A DNA stretch of 57,858 nt. It comes from a virus. Where the stretch lies: positions 1 through 57,858 of the IMG/VR virus record IMGVR_UViG_3300021197_001472, one strand, 5' to 3'. Numbering within the stretch: the first letter of the stretch is position 1; each line of letters opens with the position of its first letter. Positions 5,690-14,912 of this stretch are shown here, one piece after another. Position numbers and translations under genes: made by a program. Below the pieces are notes generated by a model. It was not told the DNA's origin, made no database searches, and saw nothing but the letters and a program-made list of their open reading frames with translations.

Positions 5690-5959
5690 ATGGGCGAAGT
5701 TGTTAAGCTATCTGTTCACAGAAACACATTACAGAAACGTCAGCGCAAAATTACGCGCAACTCTTTAGTTGCTACTGCCAAGCAAGTGCAAAGACATAGC
5801 AAAATAGATGGCTACGCCCTTGTCACATTTACAATCACTGACCATGGAACGGTTGAACACAAAGTTCACTACGATGTCCCTACGGCATCTTTCGCTTACG
5901 TGCTTCCTCAGATGGCACAACAAGCTTTGTTCGCGTCAATCATAGGGGAGAATGATTAA
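5690..5959 (+). CDS. hypothetical protein, 89 aa
   Basis: Starts MGEVVKLSVHRNTLQKRQRKI with AAAGGA upstream; its stop overlaps the next start as TAATG. The N-terminus is strongly basic, then a beta-like stretch (DGYALVTFTITDHGTVEHKVHYDV). It precedes the 85-aa gene and TerL, so a packaging or DNA-binding role is possible. The upstream gap 5568-5689 holds one large hairpin (5577-5599) and C/G-rich inverted repeats around 5598-5660. Confidence 0.65.
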   Translation: MGEVVKLSVHRNTLQKRQRKITRNSLVATAKQVQRHSKIDGYALVTFTITDHGTVEHKVHYDVPTASFAYVLPQMAQQALFASIIGEND

Positions 5960-6216
5960 TGAAAATAATCAACAAAGAAGCTGATCGCATACAGTCCGAA
6001 TGCACCCCAGAAGAACTAGGTCGTGCCCTTCAAGGTTTAGACCTCGAATCAATTCCTCCCCACAAGAAGTGGGAAGCCGTACGCGATCGTCTAAACGAAG
6101 TCATGTTGGCCACTACGACTGACCCCCATGAACGCGCCAAGGAACTCTTCCAGAAAGCGGCCACTACATACGGCACCCTTAGACGCAATGCCAGAAAGAC
6201 AAACCTCATCATATGA
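5959..6216 (+). CDS. hypothetical protein just upstream of TerL, 85 aa
   Basis: A helical, charged protein (MKIINKEADRIQSECTPEEL...ATTYGTLRRNARKTNLII). It overlaps the gene before it (TAATG) and TerL after it (ATGA), so it is translated in step with the terminase. Its position makes it a second candidate for the small terminase subunit, though it is short for that role and no HTH is obvious. Confidence 0.65.
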   Translation: MKIINKEADRIQSECTPEELGRALQGLDLESIPPHKKWEAVRDRLNEVMLATTTDPHERAKELFQKAATTYGTLRRNARKTNLII

Positions 6217-7853
6217 GCAAGAACCAGAATGCTCCCGAAACCGGACAGTTAATCTCAGAGATGACTGACGCAGATCTGGCTGATCTGCTTCTACAGGTAC
6301 GTGCCGCCGAAGAGGGGTTCGAAGGATTCGTTCGCTTGCTCCATCCCGAATGGGAAATCCCTTCCTACCAGCTAGAGTTCATCGATCTGCTAGACAAGCT
6401 GGAACGACGTGAGCTTCTGAACAAGAAAGGACAGCCTGTCCACAATCTTCTCGTGAACATGCCCCCTCGCCATAACAAATCCACACTGGCCACGAAGCTA
6501 TTCCCTGCTTACTGCATTGCCCGTGCCCCGTGGACAAAGATACTCGTATCATCTGCATCAAAAGACCTGGCTGAATCTTTCGGCGCGGAGACCCGTGCCT
6601 ATCTCACAAGTCCAAACACAAAGCTGGCTTATCCCGATTCTGGTATATCTAAAAAAACTACAGCAAAAGCAGACTGGCTCACCGATCTTGGTGGCCAATA
6701 CCTCGCGCTTGGCCAATCGGGTAACACAATCGGACGACCAGCCAATCTCCTCATCCTCGATGACCCATATCCAAACAGGCAAGCCGCCGAATCCCCTACT
6801 CAACGTCGTGCTATATGGTCGTTCTGGAACTCAGCCCTCTGGAGAAGACGCGAACCTGACCGCGATAACCGCCAACCAATCACAATTGTCATCCATACCC
6901 GCTGGCACCCTGCCGATATCACAGGCACTATCCTCGATGGCGAGGATTTCAAGGAGGGGTTCTGGCATCACGTATCCTATACTGCCATCAATAAAAAGAA
7001 ACTGACCGGACGCCTACCTATACGTCTAGCATTGTGGCCCGAACGGTTCCCAATTGACTGGCTTGAACGCGAAGAACGTGCAGACCCCCGTGAGTTTGCA
7101 TCCCAGTACCAACAGATGCCATACATTGAAGGGGGCAATCTCATACGCGGTTCATGGTGGGGCAACTTCGACCAAAACGCTGAACACATGCCGTCAATGA
7201 CTCAGGTAATCATAGGCGTAGACGGGGCATTCAAAAAGTCTGACCTCGCCGACTACTCGGTTGCTCTTGTTGCTGGCCTTGCCCAAGATGGTGACATCTA
7301 CATCCTAGACGTCATGCGGGAACGCCTAGACTTCCCCGAATTGAAACGCGCATTAATCCGTCTCAACAACCAGTGGAGAGGTCGCGGCCTCAGAGCAATG
7401 TACATAGAAGACAAAGCATCTGGCCAACCAGCCCTGCAAGAACTCAAACACCATTCTGGCCTATCTGTAATCCCTTACAAAGTTGTCAACGACAAAGTTT
7501 CCCGCGTTAGCGCAGTGACTCCCCTCATAGAAGGCGGCAGGGTTCTTCTTCCCACAAACGCCCCTTGGCTTGAAGCCTTCATCAAAGAGACTGAACAGTT
7601 CCCCAATGGCTCACACGATGATCAAGTAGACGCACTATCCATAGTCCTAGACATCCTCGCCCGTACACCACTTCATAATGCAGCCGATTTTTCTTTGGAC
7701 GCAATGGGCGCGGAGGACAGTCTACTCAAACAAATACAGTCTCACCGCCAGTACACGGACGATCCTTTCAACACTACTAACGGAATAGACCGCCGATCTG
7801 CTTCCACTAAACTCTTCTCCCGATCCGATTATTCAGCCGCGCTAGGTGAATAG
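6213..7853 (+). CDS. terL: terminase large subunit, 546 aa
   Basis: DNA-packaging motor ATPase and nuclease. The Walker A-like motif NMPPRHNKST is at residues 82-91 and Walker B LLILDD at 179-184. The RNase H-fold nuclease has IIGVDGAF (Asp337), YIEDKASG (about 398-405) and HDDQVDAL (Asp470/473). Length and order are normal for the family. It starts in an ATGA overlap with the preceding gene. The TAG stop is part of the recurrent TAGGGACGAC motif. It acts at the portal to fill the capsid; a headful mechanism would fit the closed map but cannot be read directly. Confidence 0.95.
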   Translation: MSKNQNAPETGQLISEMTDADLADLLLQVRAAEEGFEGFVRLLHPEWEIPSYQLEFIDLLDKLERRELLNKKGQPVHNLLVNMPPRHNKSTLATKLFPAYCIARAPWTKILVSSASKDLAESFGAETRAYLTSPNTKLAYPDSGISKKTTAKADWLTDLGGQYLALGQSGNTIGRPANLLILDDPYPNRQAAESPTQRRAIWSFWNSALWRRREPDRDNRQPITIVIHTRWHPADITGTILDGEDFKEGFWHHVSYTAINKKKLTGRLPIRLALWPERFPIDWLEREERADPREFASQYQQMPYIEGGNLIRGSWWGNFDQNAEHMPSMTQVIIGVDGAFKKSDLADYSVALVAGLAQDGDIYILDVMRERLDFPELKRALIRLNNQWRGRGLRAMYIEDKASGQPALQELKHHSGLSVIPYKVVNDKVSRVSAVTPLIEGGRVLLPTNAPWLEAFIKETEQFPNGSHDDQVDALSIVLDILARTPLHNAADFSLDAMGAEDSLLKQIQSHRQYTDDPFNTTNGIDRRSASTKLFSRSDYSAALGE

Positions 7854-7860
7854 GGACGAC
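7851..7860 (+). repeat. TAGGGACGAC motif after terL
   Basis: The motif overlaps the terL stop and is followed by ACTTACCTCAAAAG. Similar ACCTCA/CTCTCA tails follow the copies at 31425 and 18779. Role unknown; see the finding on GGGACGAC. Confidence 0.6.
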
Positions 7861-7889
7861 ACTTACCTCAAAAGAAAGACAATCGTGCC

Positions 7890-9812
7890 ATGGTAGAGCT
7901 TACATCCCCCACTGCTTCAGCGCACATTCCAGACGACGGTATCATCGTTGATCTGTCTATGTATGCGAACAAGCTTATGCAGAACGAAGACATCTCGATG
8001 GATCTAACAGACGATCAGAACAATCGTCTCGTCGAGTACATTCGCGAAATAGAGCGCATGTCCTACTCCCGTATCTCCCGAAGATACGACCATTGGAAAC
8101 TAGCTGACCGTGCCCACGACGTTTATGTCCCTGCCGACGCTACTCGTTTCCGCGAGAAAGCAGTCATCGCTGACACCCGTGCCATAGCAGACACAGTCCT
8201 AACCTACTTGATGGCCGCACTAGGCGGTCGTAACCCAATGTTCCAACTCGAAGGTCTCAATCGTAAATCCCGTAAAGCCGCCGCTATTCTAGAACAGGTA
8301 CTCCATCAGCAAATGCGTAGAACCGCTGGCGAGGCACGACTATCCCAACATCTCCTTGACTGCATCCGTTATGGATTCGCACCCACCAAAGTAACATGGG
8401 ATGCCAAAACCAATTCTAACCAGATAGCAAACTTCGACCCACGTCGCGTCTTTCCCGACCCTCGCGTCCAGTGGGGAGATTGGGAAAACATGCAGTACTG
8501 TGTCTTCACAAGCACAGGCTCCTACGACGCCCTCGTCCAAACTGGCCTTTACCCTAAGCTAAAGTCCGACAAAAAATACCGCTACAAAATGACGTCCGAT
8601 CAACAGGCATGGGAAGCGCACAGGTGGCATCAAGAAGAAGGTCGCGGCCTGTCTATAGACCCGCTCCAACCCAACGAAAGATCAACTGGCCGTTCCAACT
8701 CTAGCTTCTTCTCCCTAGGAAACAGCCGCATAATCGACGAGGCATGGATCAAACTGGCGGGATACCAAGTTAATCTGCCAAACGTAGACTCAATCTGGAT
8801 GCTCGTCACAATAATCGACGAGAGCTTGGTCATACGCTGTCATCTCAACCCATATGGCCGACAGTTCCCCGTTGTTATTGGCGGTTTATTCCACGATAGC
8901 CACAAGACATACGCTCAATCACTGTATGATCTACTTCTACCCCTACATGACATAGCAACATGGCTCCTACGTTCCCGCATCGACAACGTACAGGCCGCAA
9001 TGAACAATCTCATCTTCGTTGACCCCACGAAAGTAGCCGTGAGCGACCTCATCGACCGCAATCCATGGGGCATAGTAAGGTCAATGCCTGGACAAAATCC
9101 AGGTGATGGAGTTTTCATTGCGAATGTTCCCGATATAACGCGAGGACATTGGCAAGACATAGGCGCGTTGTCTGAAATGAAACAACGCCTTTCAGCCGCG
9201 TCAGACGCGCAACAGGGAATGCCAAGCCAAGGCTCTGATAGGACGACCGCCTATGAAGTACAAAGATTAACCCAACTAGGATCACAACGCCTTGGCGTTT
9301 TATCCCGCATAATATCTGCCACATCCATCCGACCACTCGTGCGAATGTCCGTTGAAAACATCCAAGACAGTCTCGCATACAATGGCTCCATCCGAATGAG
9401 CGCAGATAACGCCAGCGAAACCCTAGCCCCCATGATCGAGGAAGGTTACCTAGACTACGACGCGGAAGCCCTACAAGGAGACATCGAGTATCTCGTCGTA
9501 GATGGCACCCTCCCGATCGAACCCAGCCGCTCCCCACAATCATGGCTGAACGCAGTCCAAATAGCATCCCAAGCTGGGCTTGGTATGGAACTCGACCTCA
9601 AGTCCATGACACTAGAAGCTGTTCGCTCGATGGGTATATCCGACATAGACAGGTTCCGAATCCCACCCGAACAACTACAGCGTGATGGCCCCTCTCCATC
9701 TCAGCAAATGGAACTCATGGAAAAAGCGAGAGGTGCGTCTGTCCAGCCCCAAGAACAGATCGACCGCGAACTTGAAAAGGGAAACATCATACCCATGCGA
9801 GGACAGCAATGA
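7890..9812 (+). CDS. portal protein, 640 aa
   Basis: Forms the dodecameric head-tail connector. The sequence has the long helical portal pattern: an N-terminal RFREKAVIADTRAIADTVLTYLMAALGG region, then the FDPRRVFPDPRVQWGDWENMQYCVF segment typical of podovirus-type portals, and a C-terminal hydrophilic tail (QQMELMEKARGASVQPQEQIDRELEKGN). It directly follows TerL and is coupled by ATGA to the next gene. Exact family assignment would need a profile search, but size, position and pattern agree. Confidence 0.88.
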   Translation: MVELTSPTASAHIPDDGIIVDLSMYANKLMQNEDISMDLTDDQNNRLVEYIREIERMSYSRISRRYDHWKLADRAHDVYVPADATRFREKAVIADTRAIADTVLTYLMAALGGRNPMFQLEGLNRKSRKAAAILEQVLHQQMRRTAGEARLSQHLLDCIRYGFAPTKVTWDAKTNSNQIANFDPRRVFPDPRVQWGDWENMQYCVFTSTGSYDALVQTGLYPKLKSDKKYRYKMTSDQQAWEAHRWHQEEGRGLSIDPLQPNERSTGRSNSSFFSLGNSRIIDEAWIKLAGYQVNLPNVDSIWMLVTIIDESLVIRCHLNPYGRQFPVVIGGLFHDSHKTYAQSLYDLLLPLHDIATWLLRSRIDNVQAAMNNLIFVDPTKVAVSDLIDRNPWGIVRSMPGQNPGDGVFIANVPDITRGHWQDIGALSEMKQRLSAASDAQQGMPSQGSDRTTAYEVQRLTQLGSQRLGVLSRIISATSIRPLVRMSVENIQDSLAYNGSIRMSADNASETLAPMIEEGYLDYDAEALQGDIEYLVVDGTLPIEPSRSPQSWLNAVQIASQAGLGMELDLKSMTLEAVRSMGISDIDRFRIPPEQLQRDGPSPSQQMELMEKARGASVQPQEQIDRELEKGNIIPMRGQQ

Positions 9813-10087
9813 GCAAAAAAGTCGAAGAGGCATTAGCCTCATCAATTCCCCCGAAGGTCAGGGAATACATTAAGTCAATCATCGACCCTGCTCTCAAAGA
9901 AATGGATACCCGCATACGACAGCAAGCGGAGTACATGAAAGAGACACGAAGGATAATGCAGGGGGAAGCGTCCAGTTCCAAAGCACGAATAACCAACATG
10001 GAACGTATGCTTGACCTTCAGCCAAAATCCAGAGCGATGATGCAACAGCTTATCGCACATTTTAATGAGGACGACACTAACAGCTAA
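9809..10087 (+). CDS. small coiled-coil protein after portal, 92 aa
   Basis: Starts in ATGA overlap with the portal gene. The product is almost entirely helical and charged (KVREYIKSIIDPALKEMDTRIRQQAEYMKETRRIMQG). No family recognised. Translation coupled to portal suggests a head-assembly or connector-associated role (inference). Confidence 0.7.
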   Translation: MSKKVEEALASSIPPKVREYIKSIIDPALKEMDTRIRQQAEYMKETRRIMQGEASSSKARITNMERMLDLQPKSRAMMQQLIAHFNEDDTNS

Positions 10088-10104
10088 AGCGGATACCAAA
10101 ACGT

Positions 10105-11604
10105 ATGGCAATTACGCGACCCACTGGCGATCAATTACGATTCAACTCTTCGGTAAACGGGGAGATAATTCTTGACGCCTATCTAGAATCCGCAGAGATG
10201 GGTGGCCGTACGCTTGGCGACCTCATGGCAGACATCTTTGATAGCTCTGGCGAGTACCGCTCAGACCTATTTCAATTCCGAGAAGACCCCTCAAATGTAG
10301 GCCATTTTCAAGTTCGTGTGGGGAGCTTCACAGATCCAAACGCTGGCTGGGTAACAATAACATTCACGAACTTTGCTTCCTATGTAGCAGACGCCCTTTC
10401 CTACAAGAACGATGCAGAGACTGCCAAGACCGCCGCCGAAACAGCGGCTAATGCCGTAGCCCCTATAACTTCTGCACTACCAGCCATCAACACCAACGCA
10501 ACAAATATAAACGACATCAACACAGTCGCTTCCCAAGCTTCGGGCACCATAAGCATTGTACCCACAGTTGCTTCCAGTAATTTTGTTATAGACGGTACAG
10601 CCAACAAAGCCCTCACAATGAAGAGAGGCTACATATATTCGTTCGACGTTTCGGACTCTAGCCATACAGGTCAAATACTGGCCTTCTCTTCCACAACAGA
10701 TGGAACCCACACAGGCGGGGGCACAGAGTTCACAGGAAACGTCACTCGAACGGGAACTCCTGGTCAGACAAATGCCAAGGTTGAAATCTTAATCAACGAC
10801 AGCAACCCAACTGCATTTTTCTACTACAATCAAACAGCATCAGGATACGGCGGGAACATCACCGTCAAAGACCACAACCTAGAGACACTCGCTAATATCT
10901 CTGGCAAGATCACAACCACTGCCGATACGGTTGCCCCCTCAATCGATGACATTGTTGCCGTCGCAAATGCCCTGTCAACAATAGCCAATGTAGCCGCTCA
11001 ACTAACCCCTATAGGAAATGTAAACACAAGCCTCACAGATGTAACTAATGTAGCAAATGCAATTCCAAACATCACTACACTGGCTCAGTCCTCAAACATT
11101 ACAGCCGTAAACAATGTCAGTGGTGCGCTAACTCAAATTGGAAACGTCAATACAAATCTTGCCGCAATCAACAATGTATCTTCCAATACCGGAGACATAA
11201 CCACACTAGCAAACGGAACAAATCTCGCTTCAATCGGAACCGTGGCTTCCGGCATCGCAAGCGTTAATTCCGTAGCTGGCAATCTCACCGCAGTGATTAA
11301 TGCCGCCGCAGACGCAATCCTGTATGCAGTCAATCCGCAAAACCAACAATTCACAGACAGCGCGGGAACAACAGCATTCTCAGCACTCCACTACGCAAAC
11401 ATGGCCGCTGGTGCTGGCCAAGCATTCACATCAATGGTCGGAGATGAAAGAACCACCGGAGACGTTACCGACATCGTGGCAGATGCTGGAACCGACACAC
11501 TCACATTCAGAGGGCTTGGTGGAGCCAAGATCCGAACAGACGCAACCAACGATGACATTTACATCGACAGCCGTGCGGTCGCTATGGCCGTAGCATTGGG
11601 GTAA
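10105..11604 (+). CDS. tail fibre-like protein, 499 aa
   Basis: The first 90 residues (GGRTLGDLMADIFDSSGEYR...FQVRVGSFTDPNAGWVTITF) match the N-terminus of the fibre at 23368-24924, so this is probably a shared virion anchor. Residues about 155-250 resemble the cupredoxin-like domain of marine phage fibres (RGYIYSFDVSDSSHTGQILAFSS, GTPGQTNAKVEI, FFYYNQTASGYGG), but the usual Cys/His/Met ligands are missing. The C-terminal half repeats IGNVNTNLAAINNVSSN-like units, which form beta-helical or coiled fibre shafts. Likely a receptor-contacting fibre. Confidence 0.8.
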   Translation: MAITRPTGDQLRFNSSVNGEIILDAYLESAEMGGRTLGDLMADIFDSSGEYRSDLFQFREDPSNVGHFQVRVGSFTDPNAGWVTITFTNFASYVADALSYKNDAETAKTAAETAANAVAPITSALPAINTNATNINDINTVASQASGTISIVPTVASSNFVIDGTANKALTMKRGYIYSFDVSDSSHTGQILAFSSTTDGTHTGGGTEFTGNVTRTGTPGQTNAKVEILINDSNPTAFFYYNQTASGYGGNITVKDHNLETLANISGKITTTADTVAPSIDDIVAVANALSTIANVAAQLTPIGNVNTSLTDVTNVANAIPNITTLAQSSNITAVNNVSGALTQIGNVNTNLAAINNVSSNTGDITTLANGTNLASIGTVASGIASVNSVAGNLTAVINAAADAILYAVNPQNQQFTDSAGTTAFSALHYANMAAGAGQAFTSMVGDERTTGDVTDIVADAGTDTLTFRGLGGAKIRTDATNDDIYIDSRAVAMAVALG

Positions 11605-11607
11605 ACC

Positions 11608-11940
11608 ATGCCAGCATATGAGTTTAAGAACCAGACATCTAACGCCATAGGCACTACAGCCGTGGACGTTTACACCGTACCCTCAGCCAAGAAATCCATT
11701 CTGATCGGCTGCTCTGTGACAAACACAACTGGGGCATCTCTCCCCATTGAAGTGAAGCTGATCAAAGCTGACAATACAGAGATACATCTATCTGTTTCTG
11801 AACAAGTGAAAGGCGGGACGACGCGAGATTTCTTGAGTGGTAAAAAGTTGGTTATGACTGCTGGAGAAAAAATAAACGTAAAGAGCAAAGTCGCGTCATC
11901 ACTCGACGCGGTCATCTCTATTCTGGAGGACGTTGATTAA
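11608..11940 (+). CDS. small beta-rich virion-type protein, 110 aa
   Basis: A single beta-sandwich-like domain (SAKKSILIGCSVTNTTGASLPIEVKLIKADNTEIHL...KINVKSKVASSLDAVISILEDVD), the pattern of small virion or tail-associated proteins found beside fibres. It lies three bases after the fibre gene and overlaps the next start as TAATG. A fibre chaperone or decoration role is possible. Confidence 0.7.
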   Translation: MPAYEFKNQTSNAIGTTAVDVYTVPSAKKSILIGCSVTNTTGASLPIEVKLIKADNTEIHLSVSEQVKGGTTRDFLSGKKLVMTAGEKINVKSKVASSLDAVISILEDVD

Positions 11941-12182
11941 TGTCTACCATAACCATGAATGCTCTACCGCCAAACAACGACTACCAAGGTCTTACCTTTT
12001 ATGGATTCAAACTAGGTACGAATGGAAATCTTGACGTTGAACTAATCAATGACGGAAGCCTGATTAAAATTCCTGATCCCGACAATCAGTCTTCCGCTGA
12101 TTACAAGCATTACATGTGGACTGAAGATACGCTGACCTTTTCGTGGGGAACCAACGGACATCTGAAAATGGAGATACTATGA
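11940..12182 (+). CDS. hypothetical small protein of fibre cluster, 80 aa
   Basis: Product MSTITMNALPPNNDYQGLTFYGFKLG..., acidic and rich in aromatic residues. It overlaps both neighbours (TAATG before, ATGA after). Family unknown; the context implies a tail-fibre accessory protein. Confidence 0.65.
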   Translation: MSTITMNALPPNNDYQGLTFYGFKLGTNGNLDVELINDGSLIKIPDPDNQSSADYKHYMWTEDTLTFSWGTNGHLKMEIL

Positions 12183-13489
12183 GTACGATAATGGACTTAG
12201 GGAAGCTACGCTTCTACTGGGCTGGCGATTATAACGCCGCTACAGAATACGAATCAAATGACATCGTACGATATGGTGGTAACGTCTTCGTATACATCTA
12301 TGGATTAAAGACCGCTGGTAACCCTCCCACTGACACAACCTATTGGGCCAAGATGGTTGAAGGCATGAGCTTCGATGGCGTCTGGGCATCTGGCACAACA
12401 TATCAAGCTGGAGACAGTGTCACCCACGGTGGTGTTGTCTACATAGCAAGTCAAACCACAACCGGAAACACGCCGCCAAATGCAACGTACTGGTCAGTAT
12501 TTGCAGACGGCATACAATGGGAAGACGCTTACAACAACGCGACGGGATACCAGAAGAACGACGTAGTTTCTTACGGCCCATCAATATACATTGCAAAACA
12601 AAACACAACTGGCAACCTGCCAACGGACACAACATACTGGGATAAATTCGTAGAAGGCATCAGCGCATCAGCCGTCTACAACGCGGCAACGGCTTACGTT
12701 CCAAATGACCTCGTTGCTTACGGGGGTAACATCTACCAAGCCATTGCAAACACAACTGGCAACTTACCCACCGATACATCCAAATGGTCGATCTTCGTGG
12801 CAAGCATTAATCCACGAGGAAATTGGGCAACCTCGACCGCCTACAATGTCAACGACCTCGTACAATACGGAGGTAACACCTATCGCGTTCTCATATCACA
12901 CTCATCTGGAACTTTCGCAACCGACTTAGCCGCCTCGAAGTGGCAGAAATTCACGGGAGGGATCGAATGGAAGGGCACATGGGCTACGTCAACTGCGTAC
13001 AAAGTAGGCGATATTTTTCTATACGACGTAAGTTCGTACATTGTCATTGCGGATCACACATCCGCGACATTCGCTGGGGATTCAGCAAATTACGAGCAAC
13101 TAGCAGTTGGTGCAAACATAGCCAATGTGGTGGGGCAAAGTGGTAAATTCCTTACAACCAACGGAACGATCACACAGTGGGCCGAAATCCCACCAGCAAC
13201 CGAACAGACGTGGCTAATCAAAACAGCGAACTACACTGCCGCTGTCTACGACAGAATTTTCGCCAACACGTCTGGCGGTGTATGGACACTCACACTCCCT
13301 GCATCTCCGACAATTGGACAGTGGGTGCAAGTCAACGATGTATCAGGCTCATGGGCAACAAACAATCTGACGATTGCGCGGAACAGTACCAACATGATGG
13401 GCGGGACAACCAATCTGGTGGGTAACGTCGCAAACTCGTCTTTTTACCTCGTGTTTTCGGACGCGACAAATGGCTGGAGAATAGTGTAA
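12179..13489 (+). CDS. tail protein with six carbohydrate-binding-like repeats, 436 aa
   Basis: The start at 12179 (MSTIMDLGKLRFYWAGDYNAATEY) is coupled by ATGA to the gene before it. About residues 9-320 contain six repeats of roughly 50 aa with the pattern W/Y-x-Y-x2-ND-x-V-x-YGG-x-x-Y, then TTGNxPTDTTYWxxF. This is the CBM5/12-like carbohydrate-binding pattern. The last 100 residues (WTLTLPASPTIGQWVQVNDVSGSW) form a separate beta domain. It probably binds cell-surface polysaccharide. Confidence 0.8.
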   Translation: MSTIMDLGKLRFYWAGDYNAATEYESNDIVRYGGNVFVYIYGLKTAGNPPTDTTYWAKMVEGMSFDGVWASGTTYQAGDSVTHGGVVYIASQTTTGNTPPNATYWSVFADGIQWEDAYNNATGYQKNDVVSYGPSIYIAKQNTTGNLPTDTTYWDKFVEGISASAVYNAATAYVPNDLVAYGGNIYQAIANTTGNLPTDTSKWSIFVASINPRGNWATSTAYNVNDLVQYGGNTYRVLISHSSGTFATDLAASKWQKFTGGIEWKGTWATSTAYKVGDIFLYDVSSYIVIADHTSATFAGDSANYEQLAVGANIANVVGQSGKFLTTNGTITQWAEIPPATEQTWLIKTANYTAAVYDRIFANTSGGVWTLTLPASPTIGQWVQVNDVSGSWATNNLTIARNSTNMMGGTTNLVGNVANSSFYLVFSDATNGWRIV

Positions 13490-14911
13490 ATGGTTAATCT
13501 TTCAGACTTATCAACCGCTGGGGGGTCTTCTGACTCCTCGTCTTCGGGAACGACCAAAGTACAACTAGGTTACGGGGGAGCGGGTACTCCCGCTCACTAT
13601 GTACTGCAAACCCGCAACACATCTTCGGCGGGTTACGGGTTCACGTTTTACGACCAAGACTTTGGCTCTGTCGCTTGGGGCGGCACTGCATATTCCACGA
13701 CAGAGTATCAAACGGTGTCGCACTGGCAAAATTTTCAAAGCGGTACATTCACAAACGAAAGTAATTTATGGCCTTCTTACAGCGGCTCTCAAAGCCAAGT
13801 TTCCTCAAGCAGTGGAAGATTTTTGAATAGCTTACAGCATAGCCAATGGGGTGGCTCAGCTAATGTTCGTTTATATTCAAATGGCAGTGTTGGCACACGC
13901 ATAAGTAATAACCCCGACCACGTTATGCAAGAGATGAAGGCTGTTTTTAACTCCGATCACTCAAACCGTAGTATCGCGTACCAAATCAGTAACGCCAAAA
14001 TAAAGGCGGTTTCAAACGAGGGCTTTGCGTCAAACAATAACTCAGTTCACTTCCCCAACACAAAGGAGTGGTCAGTTCCTGGGATGACCACCACATTGAG
14101 GGGAACAGCTTCATATAACAAATCCCTTAAAAAACTTTTTGTTATCCGAAGCTGGTCAAGCACTAACGCAACGTACAACTGTTACAGCAATGTAGACTTT
14201 GACAAGTACCCAAGTCCATACGACGCAATGGAAGACTCAAGCGTAACCGTCGTTACTGGTCTGATGCAAGTTCCTAACATGGGAACCTCTTATTCCGAAA
14301 GCACTTACAGCTTTGTCCCTGTGTTATGCGACGATGGCACCCTGTGGGGGGCCACTATGAATCCACACAGTGGCCTACAACTCTGGGGCCGCACCTCTGT
14401 TCCAACGGCAGACGGAAATTTTTCACCAGCCTATGTAGGGCAATTGAACATAACAACTTCATACGGAGCGGAGCAAGGTTATCAATACGGGCGAACAATG
14501 ATGGAAACCCGTGACCGAACAGGTGTCTTGGTGGCATGTCCCTACTACTACTACGGCTCTGGGTGTATGGCTTTTTGTTTACCTAGGAGCGGCTCATCAA
14601 CAAACCACGCATATTCTCAGGTGTCTGAAGCTAACTCTAGTAGTGGCTGGCAACCCATGCCTTGGCGCGATTCTGGGTTCTGTTTTTACTCCGCGGGGAA
14701 TGGGTACTCGAACAACTACAACGGGTCATATGTGTCTTACTTCATGTCACAGTCAGCAAACACCACCGCTGGAGGGTTCAATACGACTGGCAACAATTCC
14801 GCAAAGCGCATCTACCTACCCTACTGGGGTTTGCCAAACACGACAAACTACCCTGGCCTAACCAAGGTCACTGATTACGATATGCTTTCCTATAACCACG
14901 GAGCGCGATAA
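13490..14911 (+). CDS. tail/receptor-binding protein, paralogue 1, 473 aa
   Basis: It begins one base after the stop of the repeat protein. The Gly/Ser-rich N-terminus LSTAGGSSDSSSSG leads into TKVQLGYGGAGTPAHYVLQTRN, then a long beta-rich body with many Asn, Ser, Tyr and Gly. Motifs FYDQDFGSVA, FNSDHSNRSIAYQISNAKIKA, YGAEQGYQYGRTMMETRD and CPYYYYGSGCMAF are matched in order in the next gene. The composition suggests a beta-propeller or beta-helix receptor-binding protein. Specific target unknown. Confidence 0.75.
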   Translation: MVNLSDLSTAGGSSDSSSSGTTKVQLGYGGAGTPAHYVLQTRNTSSAGYGFTFYDQDFGSVAWGGTAYSTTEYQTVSHWQNFQSGTFTNESNLWPSYSGSQSQVSSSSGRFLNSLQHSQWGGSANVRLYSNGSVGTRISNNPDHVMQEMKAVFNSDHSNRSIAYQISNAKIKAVSNEGFASNNNSVHFPNTKEWSVPGMTTTLRGTASYNKSLKKLFVIRSWSSTNATYNCYSNVDFDKYPSPYDAMEDSSVTVVTGLMQVPNMGTSYSESTYSFVPVLCDDGTLWGATMNPHSGLQLWGRTSVPTADGNFSPAYVGQLNITTSYGAEQGYQYGRTMMETRDRTGVLVACPYYYYGSGCMAFCLPRSGSSTNHAYSQVSEANSSSGWQPMPWRDSGFCFYSAGNGYSNNYNGSYVSYFMSQSANTTAGGFNTTGNNSAKRIYLPYWGLPNTTNYPGLTKVTDYDMLSYNHGAR

Positions 14912-14912
14912 C

